Assembly: GCA_002104895.1 (NCBI GenBank)
Contig: MCFG01000040.1
Coordinates: 67,501 to 131,500 of the forward strand
DNA from: Anaeromyces robustus
Taxonomy: Eukaryota; Neocallimastigomycota; Neocallimastigomycetes; Neocallimastigales; Neocallimastigaceae
Reading direction: 5' to 3'
Length of the DNA stretch: 64,000 nt
The position numbers and the translations under genes are program-made. Within the stretch, counting starts at the first letter, position 1. The number at the start of each line of letters is the position of its first letter. Shown in pieces: positions 13,786 through 27,028 of this stretch. The notes below the pieces were generated by a model, which saw nothing but the letters and a program-made list of their open reading frames with translations, was not told where the DNA came from and ran no database searches.

Positions 13786-16700
13786 ATGGGGAATATTAAA
13801 AAAAAAGAAGAAAATGATGTACCAAAGGTTTCTTATATTGGACTTTTTAGATATTCCAATATAATAGAAAAAATTATGGTTGCTCTAGGTATTTTAGGTG
13901 CAATTGGACAAGGTGTTACCATGCCTATAATGTAATAACAACAACAACAACAACAACAATAATAATAATGATATAAATATTATCTTTTTCTCATTATAAT
14001 AATAATAATCTATTTTTTTTTATGATTCATATATATTAATATATATCATCATCATCATCCATATATAATATATAAATTTCAAATTATTACAAAAAATAAA
14101 ATAAAATAAAATAAAATTAAATAAAATAAAATTAAATAAAATAAAAAAATAGGATTCAAGTTATGGGAGATTTAATTAATATTTTTATTAGTTTAGTTAT
14201 AACTGTAGGAATAAAAAAAAATAATCCAGAAATTCAAGTAAATATATATTATATATATAGGATATTTTATATATATATTCTATAAGATGTTAATAATATA
14301 TATATATTATTCTATATATAATATAATATATTTATATATTACTAATTAATATATTTGTTTTCTTACTATTTTTTTGATGTTATACTTTGTTATTAATATT
14401 TGTTTTATTTTTTCTTTATTATATATTATACATAAATTTTTCTTTTTTTATATAAAATTTATTTTTTAAAATAAATAAAAAAAATAATGAAAGAATGATG
14501 AACAATTAAAAGAATTTTTCACAAATGCTATAAATAATAATAGTACAGGAGGTTATGGTGCTCAATATGGAAGTGATTATGATTATAATTCTCTTTTAAT
14601 AACTGTAATTAAATAAATTTATAATTATTTTATAATAATTTAATAATAAAAAAAAATAATTATTATAATTATAATTAATTAATTAAAAAATTAATAATTA
14701 ATCAAGATAAATTTCTTAAAAAAAAAAAAAAAATAAATAAATAATAATAAAATAATAATTTTCTTAAAAAAAAAAAAAAGAGTGAAGAATTTTGGAATAA
14801 ATTTCATAAATATATGTTATATTTTGGTTTAGTTGCTCTTTTATCCTTTGTAGGATCATTTTGTATGGATGCCTTTTTAAGTATATCTGCTTTAAGACAA
14901 GTAACAAGAATTAGATCTTTAACTTTTAAATCAATTGTTCGACAAGAAATTCCATGGCATGAAAAAACAAGTCCAGGTGAATTAGCCTCTCGAATTATTA
15001 GTGATACAATTATTATTGAAGATGGTATTGGATTTAAATTAGGTACCGTACTTCAAAGTTTTGTTACTTTTATATCTTGTTTTATTTTAGCTTTTATATC
15101 AGGATGGAAATTAGCTTTAAGTATGTCCGTTATTTTCCCAATATTAATGATAGCCGTAGCTACTATGGCTATTATTTTAAGTAAATGTACTAAAAAATCA
15201 CAAGATGCTTATGCAAAATTAGGAGGTATTGCTCAAGAAGCATTTTCACAAATAAGAACTATTGTATCATTTGGTACAGAACAAAAGGAAATTGATAGGT
15301 ATATAAGTAATTTAAAACCTACAAGAACATTAGGTATTATTAAAGGTCATACGGTAGGAGCAACCCTTGGTGTTCTTTTTGGAGTGATTTATGCCTCCTT
15401 TTGTATTGCTTTTATTTATGGTACCCATTTAATTAAGGATAAAGAAATGATATATGGTGATGTATTAAATGTATTTATGGGAGTCATGATGGGAGCTTTA
15501 ATGTTAACAGGAGTTGGTGTTAATTTTAGTGCTTTTAGTGAAGCTACAGGAGCAGCAACTATACTTTTTGATATTATTGATCGAGAACCACAAGTTAAAT
15601 TAGAAGGAGGATTAATTCCAGAAAAACCTACTGAAGGTACTATTGAATTTCAAGATGTTCATTTTAATTATCCTTCTCGTCCCGATGTTGAAGTTTTAAA
15701 AGGAATATCTTTTAAATGTTTACCAGGTCAAACAGTAGCATTAGTAGGAGCTTCAGGTTCCGGTAAATCTACGATTGTACAACTTATGGAAAGATTTTAT
15801 AATAAAAAAAGTGGTAATATATTAATTGATGGGAAAAATATTGAAGATTATAATGTATTATGGCTTCGATCACAAATTGGATTAGTATCTCAAGAACCTA
15901 CATTATTTGATAGTACCATTGCAAAAAATATATCTATTAATTCACCTAATGCAACTCAAGAACAAATTGAAGAAGCGGCCAAACTTGCAAATGCTCATGA
16001 ATTTATTAAAAAATTATCCGATGGTTATGAAACAAGTACAGGAGAAAGAGGTTTACAATTAAGTGGAGGACAAAAACAACGTATTTGTATTGCTCGTGCT
16101 TTAATGAATAATCCAAAAATTTTATTATTAGATGAAGCTACTTCTGCCTTAGATAATAAATCAGAAAAAATAGTACAAGCGGCATTAGAATCTGCGGCCT
16201 CTGGTAGAACTACTTTAGTAATTGCCCATCGTTTATCAACAGTGAAAAATGCAGATTTAATTATTGTTATGGATAAAGGGGTTATAATCGAATCGGGTAA
16301 ACATGAAGAATTAATGAATTTAGGTCAATATTATTATAATTTAGTTAAAAATCAAGAAATTAAAGTAAAAGAAGAAGAAGAAAAAGAAAAAGAACAAGAA
16401 CAAAATTCAGATAATGAAAATAATGATTCATCCTTACCAGGACAACAACAAACTCAATTTATAGAAGGAGTTATAAATAATCGTCGTGAATCTACAAGTA
16501 ATAATAATATCAATCGTATATTATCTACTACTTCTTTAAATCATCGTTTTACAACAGGAGGATTTAGTGATGCTAGTTCCATTATGATTAATGGAAGTAC
16601 CAATAATATTGGTAAAGGTTTCACTTTTAATTTAAGAGATATGCCATGGCGTAGATATGCCAAATTTAATAAACCCTATTGGTTACCAAATACATTAGGT

Positions 16701-18485
16701 TTTATAGGAGCTTTATTTAATGGAGTTATGCAACCAGCATTTGCTTTTATTTTTTCATCGGCTCTTAATACTTTTACAAAAAGTGGGGATAAATTAATTG
16801 AAGGAGGAAGATTTTGGGGAATTATGTTTATATTTTTAGGATTATGTAATTTTATATCCTTTTATTTTTATATAGGAGGATTTATTATAGCTGCTGAATA
16901 TTTATCGTATGATTTACGTAAACAAATGTATAATAATATGATACGACAAGAAGTAGGTTATTTTGATACCAATAAAATTGGAGATGGATCCGAAGAAGCT
17001 GGATCTCAAGGTCCACATGGATCACCTAATAGTACAGGAACTTTAACAGCAAAATTAGCAACCGAAGCAGGATTAGTGAATGGATTAAATACAAATATTG
17101 GACAAGTATTTCAACAAGTGGTCACAGTAGTTGGAGGATTTATTATAGCCTTTTGTAATGGATGGAAATTAACATTAATTTTATTATGTGCTGTACCATT
17201 TTTATTTTTAGGATCAATATTAAAAGCGAAATCGACTCAAACAAGAACTCGAGAAAATAGAGCCATTTTTGAAGGTAGTTCTAAGATAGCCTGTGAAGCC
17301 ATAGTTAATATTAAAACCGTATATGCATTAAATCTTTCAGAATATTTTATAAAATTATATGATAGTAAATTAATTGAACCTAAAAAACGTATTGAACGAC
17401 GTTCCTATATTAGTGGTATCGGTACAGGATTTAGTAATGCTATTTCATTTTTTGCCTATATTCTTGGTTATTGGGTAGGAGCTAAATTTATTGAAAATGG
17501 TAGTATGGATTTTGATAGTATGTTTAAAGTATTAATGGCTATTATATTATGTTCTATGGCCGTAGGCTCTACCGGAGATATTATTAGTGAAACCCAAAAA
17601 TCTGGGGAAGCCTTTATGCATGTATTAGAAATTATAGATCGAAAACCAAAAATTGATGCTAGTGATCCTAAAGGTATTAAAAGGGAAAATGGGGAAGATT
17701 TTAATGCCAATTTAGAATTTAGTGAAATCCGTTTTCGATATCCTTCACGACCAAAAATAACAGTTTTACGTATGGGAGATAAAAAAATTACGGTACCAGC
17801 GGGTAAAATATGTGCTTTTGTAGGAGGATCCGGTAGTGGTAAAAGTACGATTTTAGGACTTTTACCAAGATGGTATGATCCCAATCATGGATCCGTTAAA
17901 GTAGATAATTTAGAAAATAAAGAATATAATATTCAATGGCTTCGAAAACAAATTGGTATAGTGAATCAAGAACCCTGTCTTTTTAATATATCCATTAAAG
18001 AAAATATTAAATATGGTAAATTAGAAGCAACAGATGAAGAAATTTATGAAGCTTGTAAAAAGGCAAATATTCATGATTTTATTATGTCCTTACCTGAAAA
18101 ATATGATACGTGTGTTGGAGGTTTAGGAACCTCCCAAATGAGTGGTGGACAGAAACAACGAATAGCGATAGCTCGAGCCATTATACGTAATCCTAAAATA
18201 TTATTATTAGATGAAGCTACATCGGCCTTAGATGCAGAATCAGAATTAATAGTACAAAAAGCTTTAGAAGATGCTTCACAAGGACGTACTACCATAACGA
18301 TAGCACATCGTTTATCAACGATTAAAGATGCCGATCTTATATGTGTATTTAAAGATGGAAGAATTATAGAAATGGGTAATCATATGGAACTTATGGAAAA
18401 GAAAGGAGAATATTATAATATGGTTATAGCCGGTGATAGTAGTATATCTAAAGGAAATGATATAGCCAAAAATTCTGAAGACTAA
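13786..18485 (+). CDS. Full-length ABCB-type ABC transporter, P-glycoprotein-like (4 exons, 1348 aa)
   Basis: An ATP-driven exporter of the ABCB (MDR/P-glycoprotein) family, a membrane protein with layout TMD1-NBD1-TMD2-NBD2. Exons are 13786-13931, 14153-14237, 14494-14604 and 14781-18485. TMD1 spans about residues 30-390 and TMD2 about 740-1070. NBD1: Walker A GASGSGKST (437-445), Q-loop in LVSQEP, signature LSGGQ (541-545), Walker B LLLDEAT (D565, E566), H-loop IAHRLST. NBD2: Walker A GGSGSGKST (1129-1137), signature MSGGQ (1234-1238), Walker B with D1258 and E1259, H-loop IAHRLST. All catalytic residues are present, so both sites should hydrolyse ATP. Residues 640-735 are a Glu/Lys/Asn-rich linker. 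All introns lie in the first 8% of the coding sequence; the last exon is 3.7 kb with no introns. Substrate (drug, lipid, peptide) is unknown. Confidence 0.95.
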
Positions 18486-18536
18486 TAAATATAAAAGTTT
18501 TAAAAAAAAAATAAAAAAATAAATAAATAAAAAAGT

Positions 18537-18718
18537 AATAATTATCTTTTTATTATTTTTTTATAAGTTAAATAAAAAAATAATAATAATATTCTGTTTT
18601 TACTATTATTATTTTTTTAAAACTGAATAAAAGTAATAGTAATAATTCTATTTTTATTATTATTATTTTTTTAAAACTGAATAAAAAAAAATAATAATAA
18701 TTATCTTTTTATTATTAT
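18537..18718 (+). repeat. Three imperfect tandem repeats of about 57 bp just 3' of the ABC transporter
   Basis: Starting about 50 bases after the stop, three copies alternate a T-rich half (TTTTTATTATT) with an A-rich half. Copies two and three share TTTTTTTAAAACTGAATAAAA. Each copy is self-complementary in outline, and the array sits where the 3' UTR or polyadenylation region should be. Confidence 0.65.
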
Positions 18719-19393
18719 AATTATTAATTATTTATCTTTTTATTATTTAAAATCTAATAATTCATATATATATAATTTTATTCAATGAAATTGTTATTTG
18801 CAATAACTAAATTGAGGAAAGTTTATTTATTTCAACTTTTTATGTCATATTCGTTTATTTCATAGTAGTAGTAGTAATTTTTAAATCAATTAAAAATATT
18901 TTATTATGTAAAAGTGTATTTTTCTTTTCTTTATTATTAATAAATTAAATCGATAAATTAATAAAAATATAAATATATATTTTTTTAAAAAATTACATGT
19001 AATAATACTTTTTTTGTTTTTATTGTTATATGTTATATGATATATATTAATTTTTTTATATTCAGTAGAAAATAAACTAACATAAGTAGAACTTATATCA
19101 ATTGATTATTTTAATTTTTATTTTTATTAAAAAAACTGAAATTAAACCTAAAATAAAACATTAAAATATATTTTGTTTGTTTTTTTCTTCCATATACGGA
19201 GTTTACTATTTTTTTGTAATGTAAGCATGAATAATAAAAATTTTTCATCCCATTGAGCAATATGATAAATCTTGTAACTAAACCATTTAATTTACCACCT
19301 ATTTACTTATTATTATTATTATTATTTAAATCTTTCTTATGTATGTATGATACTTAATGTATATATAATGTATATATAATAATAATAAAATTA

Positions 19394-19436
<43 letters not shown>

Positions 19437-19974
19437 ATCATAATAATATTATTAATGGTGACATTTATTTTATTTTATTTATTTTATTTAATAACATATG
19501 CCGTTTGTTTAGTTAAAAAAAAAAAAAAAAATTCAAAAAAACCTCTCATTTCTCATTTGTTTCAATTTTAAATTCTTAGTCAATAGTATTAATAAATACT
19601 AATATATTAATTTAACTAATTTTTTAAAAATACAAAATAATACATTAATTATAATTTTTTTTTAAAATAAAAAAATAAAAAATAGTATTTTAATTATAGA
19701 AGAAAAGATTATTCTATTAAAAATTAAAAAAATAAATAAAATCAATAAAAATCAATATATATAAATAAAAAATTTAAAAATATTAATAATTATTATTTAA
19801 CCATTTGTTTGTTTGCTAGCTTGCTTGTTATAATTTATTAGAGTAAAATAAACATTGTTTTTTTTTTTTTTAAATAACGATTAAAATATTTTTTTATATA
19901 ATAATTGAAATAAAAAATAAAATAAAAGTCATTTTAAATATATTTAATAATAAAAAATAATGAAAATTAATAAA

Positions 19975-20006
19975 AATTTATGACATGTATTTACATGTCA
20001 TAAATT
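19975..20006. repeat. Perfect inverted repeat, 15-bp arms, TT loop
   Basis: Arms 19975-19989 and 19992-20006 (AATTTATGACATGTA and its exact complement) are separated by two T residues. It has more G/C pairs (TGACATGT) than the surroundings, which makes it stand out. Confidence 0.9.
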
Positions 20007-21476
20007 ATAGAATAATTAAATAATTTAAATATAAATAATTAAATAGTTAAAATAAAAATAATGTAGAAATGGCTTATGAAAGAAAGAAAAAAAGAAAAAA
20101 AAACTTAAAAAATAAATAAATTATAATAAAATCAAAGGATGAAACTTATAATAAAACTCATTACTAATTTCATATTTATTTATTTATTTATTAATAAATA
20201 AATAATTAATTATTAATAATTTCATATTTACTTGATTGATTAATTTCAACTTTTACTAATGGTAATAGTAATGATAATGATAATGATAACAATGTTCACA
20301 ATATGCCGTTTTATATTTAATATTTAATTATTTAATATTTAATATTATTTAATTATAAATATTAATTGTTTTTTTTTAAATAAAAATAAAATATTAAATA
20401 TAAAATAAAATAAAATAAAATATTAAATAAAAAAAAATAGAACAAAAATAGAAAAGTGCGGTAAAATGAAAAAAAAAAATTTTTTTTACTTACTTTCTTT
20501 GTTCATTGTATTATTAAAAATAAAAAAATTTTTTTGGGAAGTTTCAATAGTTTCAAAAATTAAAAATTTAAAATAAAAAAAGAATAAAAAATATAAAAAA
20601 TTGTGTAACCATTTATTATTAAAATAATTATTAAATAATAAATAATAAAAATCATAATAAAATAAAAAAATAAAAATAGAATGATTAATAGAAATAAAAT
20701 AAAAAAAATTTTTTGGGCCTAGAATTCTTTAACTATTCTAATTCTACTCTATTCTAATTCTATTCTATTCTATTAAAAATTAAATTTAAAAAAAAAAAAG
20801 AAAACATTTTGTAATGACTTTTTTTTTTTTTTGATGTTTTAATTATTTTTATTAATATCATACTTATTATCATTAAAAATGCATATTTTGTTTTTATTTA
20901 TTTTATTTATCCTTTATTAAAAAAAAAGCAGATAAATGAAAGTTCTCCTTAAAAAAAAAAAAAGGTATTTATTTTTATTATAATTAAATATGCAATTTAT
21001 TATATATTTAAAAACTATTATTATTTCATTTCATAATAATAATAATAATAGAAATAATAATAAAAATAATTACATTATTATATTATTATTATATTATTTA
21101 TAAAGTTATTTATTATTTAATATTTAATATATTAAAAAAAAATACCCAGATTTTATTATTATAAAATATTCTTTTTTTATGGTAAAATGTAAAAATAAAA
21201 TATATTTAATATATAATAAAATATATAATAAAATATAATAATATAATATAATATATAATATTTTTAGTTTAGTTTAAATTAAATTAAATTAAATTAAATA
21301 TATATAGATAAGAGATCTTTAATATATTATTCTTTTTAATATTCATATTAATAATTTATTTATTTATTTATTATTTATTTAATAATTTATTTATTATTTA
21401 ATAATTTAATAATTTAATAATTTAATAATTTATTTTTCCTTTTTTTTTTTTTTTCTTTTTATATTTATATTAAAAT

Positions 21477-21523
<47 letters not shown>

Positions 21524-21879
21524 TTAATGATTTCATATGTATTTTTATCAATGTCTAAGCTATTGCATAAAAAATAAATTTTAAAAAAAGGACTTTTTAA
21601 AGAATAAGCATTCCTTTTAATATAAGAAAAATATTAATAATAAATTAACAATATTTTTTTATATTATGAATGTTATGTTAAAATAAAGCTTTCTTATTCT
21701 TTCTTATTATTCATATTATTAATGATAATATTAATATAAATTATTAATATTATTATTTATTATTTATTTATTTTATTTATAAATAATTATAAATAAGAGA
21801 TATTATTGAAATAATTAAAAACATCAAATATCAAATATCACAAGTTAAATTATTATAATTAGAATTATATTTATAATTA

Positions 21880-21915
21880 TTAGAATTAGAATTAGAATTA
21901 GAATTAGAATTAGAA
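21880..21915 (+). repeat. (TTAGAA)6 hexanucleotide array
   Basis: Six exact copies of TTAGAA, followed about 20 bases later by a partly complementary TAATTCTAATTAA. It is not the telomeric TTAGGG. Confidence 0.85.
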
Positions 21916-23166
21916 TTTTTTTTGGTAGTACGATAATTCTAATTAATTTAAATTTATTAATTTTAATTAATTAATTTAAATACTTTTTTTTTTCTACTTC
22001 TTCTACTTAAGCATAAAATATACTTTTTTTTTTATTGCATGAGTTTAGTTTTTTTTTTAAAAAAAAAAAAATCTTTTTTTGTATTAATTAAATAAGAAAA
22101 AAAAGAAAAGATTAAAAGCAAAAAAAAAAGCATTTAATTTTATTTGTATTTTTATTTGCATTTTATAATTTATCTTATTTTATTTAATTCTTAATCGTAT
22201 GTTGTAAATATATTTTTTATTATAATAAAATTTTTGATCTATTCTTTTTTTTCCTTTTTTTTAATATAATAATAAATATAAATTACTTTTTATTTATTTA
22301 CAATTAATACCATTAATTACATTACATTTCTATTGTAATGTAATGTAAATTTACTTTTTTTTTTTTTTTTAAGTTTTTTAATACATAAATTTTTTTATAT
22401 ATCAATAATCAATATTTTCATCTTTTTTATTTGGAATGCATTTAAAAGATAAAAGCCTTTTTTATTATTATTATTTGTTATTATTATTAGAATTATTAGA
22501 GTTTTTAATTGATTTATTGATTTTGTTTTTTTTTTTTAAATGTTTGTAAAAATAGTTTTTTATTTTTTTTTTTTTTTTAGCATTTTTTTTAGCATTTTGT
22601 ATAATTTGAGTAATATTAATATTAAGGTTTTTAAGGTTCAATTTAATAAGATAGATTAAAATTTTTGATATTTTTCTTTTTTTCTAAATAACTTTAAAAT
22701 TATAAATTATAAATTATAATAATAAATAAAATAAAATAAAAAATAAAATAAAATAAAAAAAATGCATTAACAATGCTCTTAAAAAAATATGCATATTTTT
22801 TTTATTATTATTTTTTTTATTCTTATTTTAAGAAAATATATATTAAAAATAGAATAAAACTTTTGATGTTTTTTTATTTTATTTTATTTGATTTTATTTT
22901 GTAATTAATCAATTTAATTAAAATTCCTATTAAATCATCTAAATACTTTAAATATTATAATAATAATTAATAATAAAAAAACTTTAAATAACATCATCCT
23001 ATTTACTTACATAACCATAAATTTTATTTATTATTTATTATTCATTCATTAATTCATTTTATTCATTTATTCATTTTATTCATTCATTTATCATGTTATT
23101 CATTTTCATATTATTTTCATTTTTATTTTCATTCTGTAAAAAAAAAAAATTTAAAATTTAATTTAT

Positions 23167-23202
<36 letters not shown>

Positions 23203-24965
23203 CGAACTAAAAGAATCTAGAATTTGTTCGATAATAAAATAAAAAAGTTAAAATAAAAAAGTTAAATGAAAAGTTAAATAATAATTAATTTTTTTTTTAA
23301 AAGAGAAATATATAAAAAAAATGTATTTATTGATTTATTTTAAATAATTTTTTTATATAAAAGTATTAAATAAAGTGATATGTATTAAGGTGATAATATG
23401 AGATATAAATGAGATATAATTTATATATAAATATAAAGATATTTATTTTAATTTTTTTTTTATTTAATAATAATAAATAAATAAATAAATAATAATAATA
23501 ATATTCATTAATATTAATAATGTCACTTTTATTTTTATTATTATTTTTTTATTATTTTATTTTTACTTTCAATTTAAAATCATATAATTTTTATGTTATG
23601 CTTAAATTACATTTTTTAAATGCAATGCAGAAATAAAATATAATAAAATAAAAAAGTTTTTTTTTATATATATAATTCAATTAATCTTTTATTAAAAAAA
23701 AAAAGGTATAATAAAATAAAATATAATAAAATAAAATATAATAAAATATTATAATGTAAGATTAAAAAAAACTTTTTTTATTTTGTTTCTGTAATTTTTT
23801 TTTTATTTAAACATTTTATTGTTATTTTTGAAACAAAAATTAAAAATATTGAACAATTTTTATTAAAAAGTCTCGTTTTTTCAATAATACTATTTTTATT
23901 TTTATTATTATTTATTATTAAAAAAAATTTTATGCTTTTAATTACATTTTAAATAAAATAAAATAAAATGTTAAAAAAAAAAAATAAAAAAAAAGACTTT
24001 TTTTTTTTTTAATAAAAGAGATTAATTGAACTCTAAAACTTTTTTTTTTTTATTTTGTCTACTTTATTTTTTAATTTTGTTAACTTTTTTACATTTACAT
24101 TTTTTTGATTTTTGAAACAAAAAAAAAATATATTAAAAATTAAAAATTAAAAAAATTATTATTATTAATTGAAATTGAACAAAAAAAATCCTTTAATATT
24201 ATTATTATTCTTTTAAAAATATAAATTATAATTAAAAATAACTTTTTTTTTTTTTGTATTTTATTTTTTATTATATGCAAGTAAAAATTAACTTTTCAAA
24301 TTTATAAACTTTTTAAAGTATTAAATTATTATATATATTATAATATATTGTATTATATGGAATTAGATTAAAATAATCTTTTTTAAATAGATTTTTTTTT
24401 AACTTGGAAAAGATAAATTGAAATAAATAAAATAAAAAAAACATTTAATTTATTTTTAACTATTTTATTATTTAATATTTTAATATTTAAAATAAAAAAA
24501 AAAAACAGAAACAACATGCAAAATGTACTGTATTTAATGTTGCATTATTATTATTATTATTATTATAATAGTAATAATAAAAAGGAAACATTTTTTTTTA
24601 TATTTTTTGTTACAATTAATTGATAATAATAAAATAATAATCATAAATGAAGAAGAATAATATTAAATAATTAAATAAAAAGATGAACAAAGATAAATAA
24701 ATAAATAATAAATATAAAATAAAAAAAAAAGAAACATTTTTAATCAAAAATTACATTTTTTTTATTTTTTTTTCTTAATTAAAATTTATTATATAATAGA
24801 TTAATTAAAAATTTTATTTTATTTTATTTTTATTTTTTTATTTGATATTTTTAATATTAAAATAATAATTAAAAATTAAAAATTATAATAAATAAATAAT
24901 TATAAAAAATATTAATATTTATTATATATATGATAATTATTAATTATTATTAATTATTATATTTT

Positions 24966-24997
<32 letters not shown>

Positions 24998-26997
24998 TTA
25001 ATTAATTATTTATTTAATTTATTATTGATTATTGATTAAATTATAAAAAAAATAAAATTTTTTTATTTGTTCAATCTTTAGATTAAAAAAGTTGGGCCTT
25101 TCTTCTTCTCTGAACACTAAAAAAAAAAAAAAGAAAAAAAGAATTCATTATAATGAACACAAATAAATAATTAAAGTAAATAAATGAATTAAATAAATTA
25201 AAAATTATTTACTAAATTATTTATTTATTCATTTATTTATTTATTAAATAATATAAGATATGATATTTATTTACTTTATTTCATTCATTCATTTATTTTA
25301 TTTTATTTTTTAACTTTTTTTTTTATTTTTAACTTTTTTTAGACATTTTTTTTTTGTGTATGGCTCGTCTACTTTAATTAAATATCCTGACCTTTTTTTT
25401 TTTTTTTTAATATAAAAATAAATCAATAAAAAAAAAATTTTTTTTTACTTTTTTTTTTTATTTAATTTATGTTAATTTATGTTTTATTTATTATTTTATT
25501 ATTATATTTTTTTTTTTTTTTATTTTTTTTGTTTCTACTTTATTACTTTCTACAATTTCTGTATTTTATTTTTAAATTATTTTATTTTATTTTTTCTTTT
25601 TAATCTGTTCTTTTATTATTTGTTTAAAATATTAAATTAAAATTTAGAAACAAAATAAAATAAAATAAAATAAAATAATAAAATAATAAATAATAAAATA
25701 ATAAAAATAGTAAAAAAACAAATACAAATACAAAATAAGAAAAAAAATTTTTTTTAAAAAAAAAAAAGTAAAAAAGTTTAAAAAAAGAAAATTTTAAATG
25801 AAAGTTTTACTTTAAATTAAAAAAAAAAAATTTAAAAAAAAAAATTTCTAAGCCTTTTTTTCTTTTTCATTTTTTTCTTTTTTTTTTACTGGTAAAATAA
25901 AGTAATAAAAGATAAATTAAAAAATTTAGAACATTTTTTTTTAATAATAATTATATAATATTAAGTTAAATTTTTAAGTTTTTTTTTTTAAATTCTAATT
26001 TATTATTGCATCTGTTTATTTATTTTATTTTAATTATTATTTTAATTATTATTTTAATTATTGTGTAATAAATAATAAATAAATAAATAATAAATAAATA
26101 AAAATAAAAAATAAATAAATCTAAAAATAGTTATATAGAAAAAAAAAACTTACAAACATTCATTAAAAAAAAAAATTGAAATATTTATATATTTTATTTA
26201 TATTTATTTATATTTATTTATATTTATTATACATATTTATTTATATATTATATGTTTATTTATTTATATTTATTTATATTATAATATGTACTTTTAAATA
26301 CATAGAATAAAATAGGAAATATGTAAAAAAAAATTTTTTTTTCTTTTCTTTTAGAAGTTTCTTTTAATTAATATAAAAAGGGAAACAAAATAAATAATAA
26401 ATTATAAATAAATAAATAAATATATAATAAAATAAATAAATAAATAAATATATTAAACTATAATGAATAAACATAGATAATAATAAAAATAATATAAAAA
26501 AAAAAAAAGTATGAGTAATACATTTTTTACCTTTTTTTTTATAATAATAATAATAACATAATAATAACAACATAATAAATGAACTTATTTATTTATTTAT
26601 TAATATTATTTATTTATTTATTTATTTATTTATTAATATTATTTGGGGGATTTTTATATATATATATTTTATATATATTTTTTATACTTTTTTTTTGTTA
26701 ATTTATAATGATCTATATTATACCAAATATTTACAAATATTTACAAATATATATATTTTTTGTTTTAGCAGCAGCATATGAACATAACTCAATATCATAA
26801 TATCATAACTACACACATACACACACACATACGCACACATTCTTAACACTATTTTTTTTATTTATTTATACATAATTAAACTCTGTCATGCTTTTTAATA
26901 ATCACTATATAGTTTATAATTAGTGACCACTTTTTTTTCTTTTATTATTTTATTTTATTATATATATAAAAAAAATTCTTTTTATTATAATAATAAA

Positions 26998-27028
<31 letters not shown>

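Noticed and set aside
17468-18295. Antisense open frames of 74 and 138 codons opposite the ABC transporter
   Set aside because: They lie opposite conserved nucleotide-binding-domain codons and have no family resemblance; they are by-products of the sense codon bias.
21880-21915. TTAGAA array as an interstitial telomere repeat
   Set aside because: The unit is TTAGAA, not TTAGGG, there is no G-rich strand, and many other hexamer arrays occur nearby.
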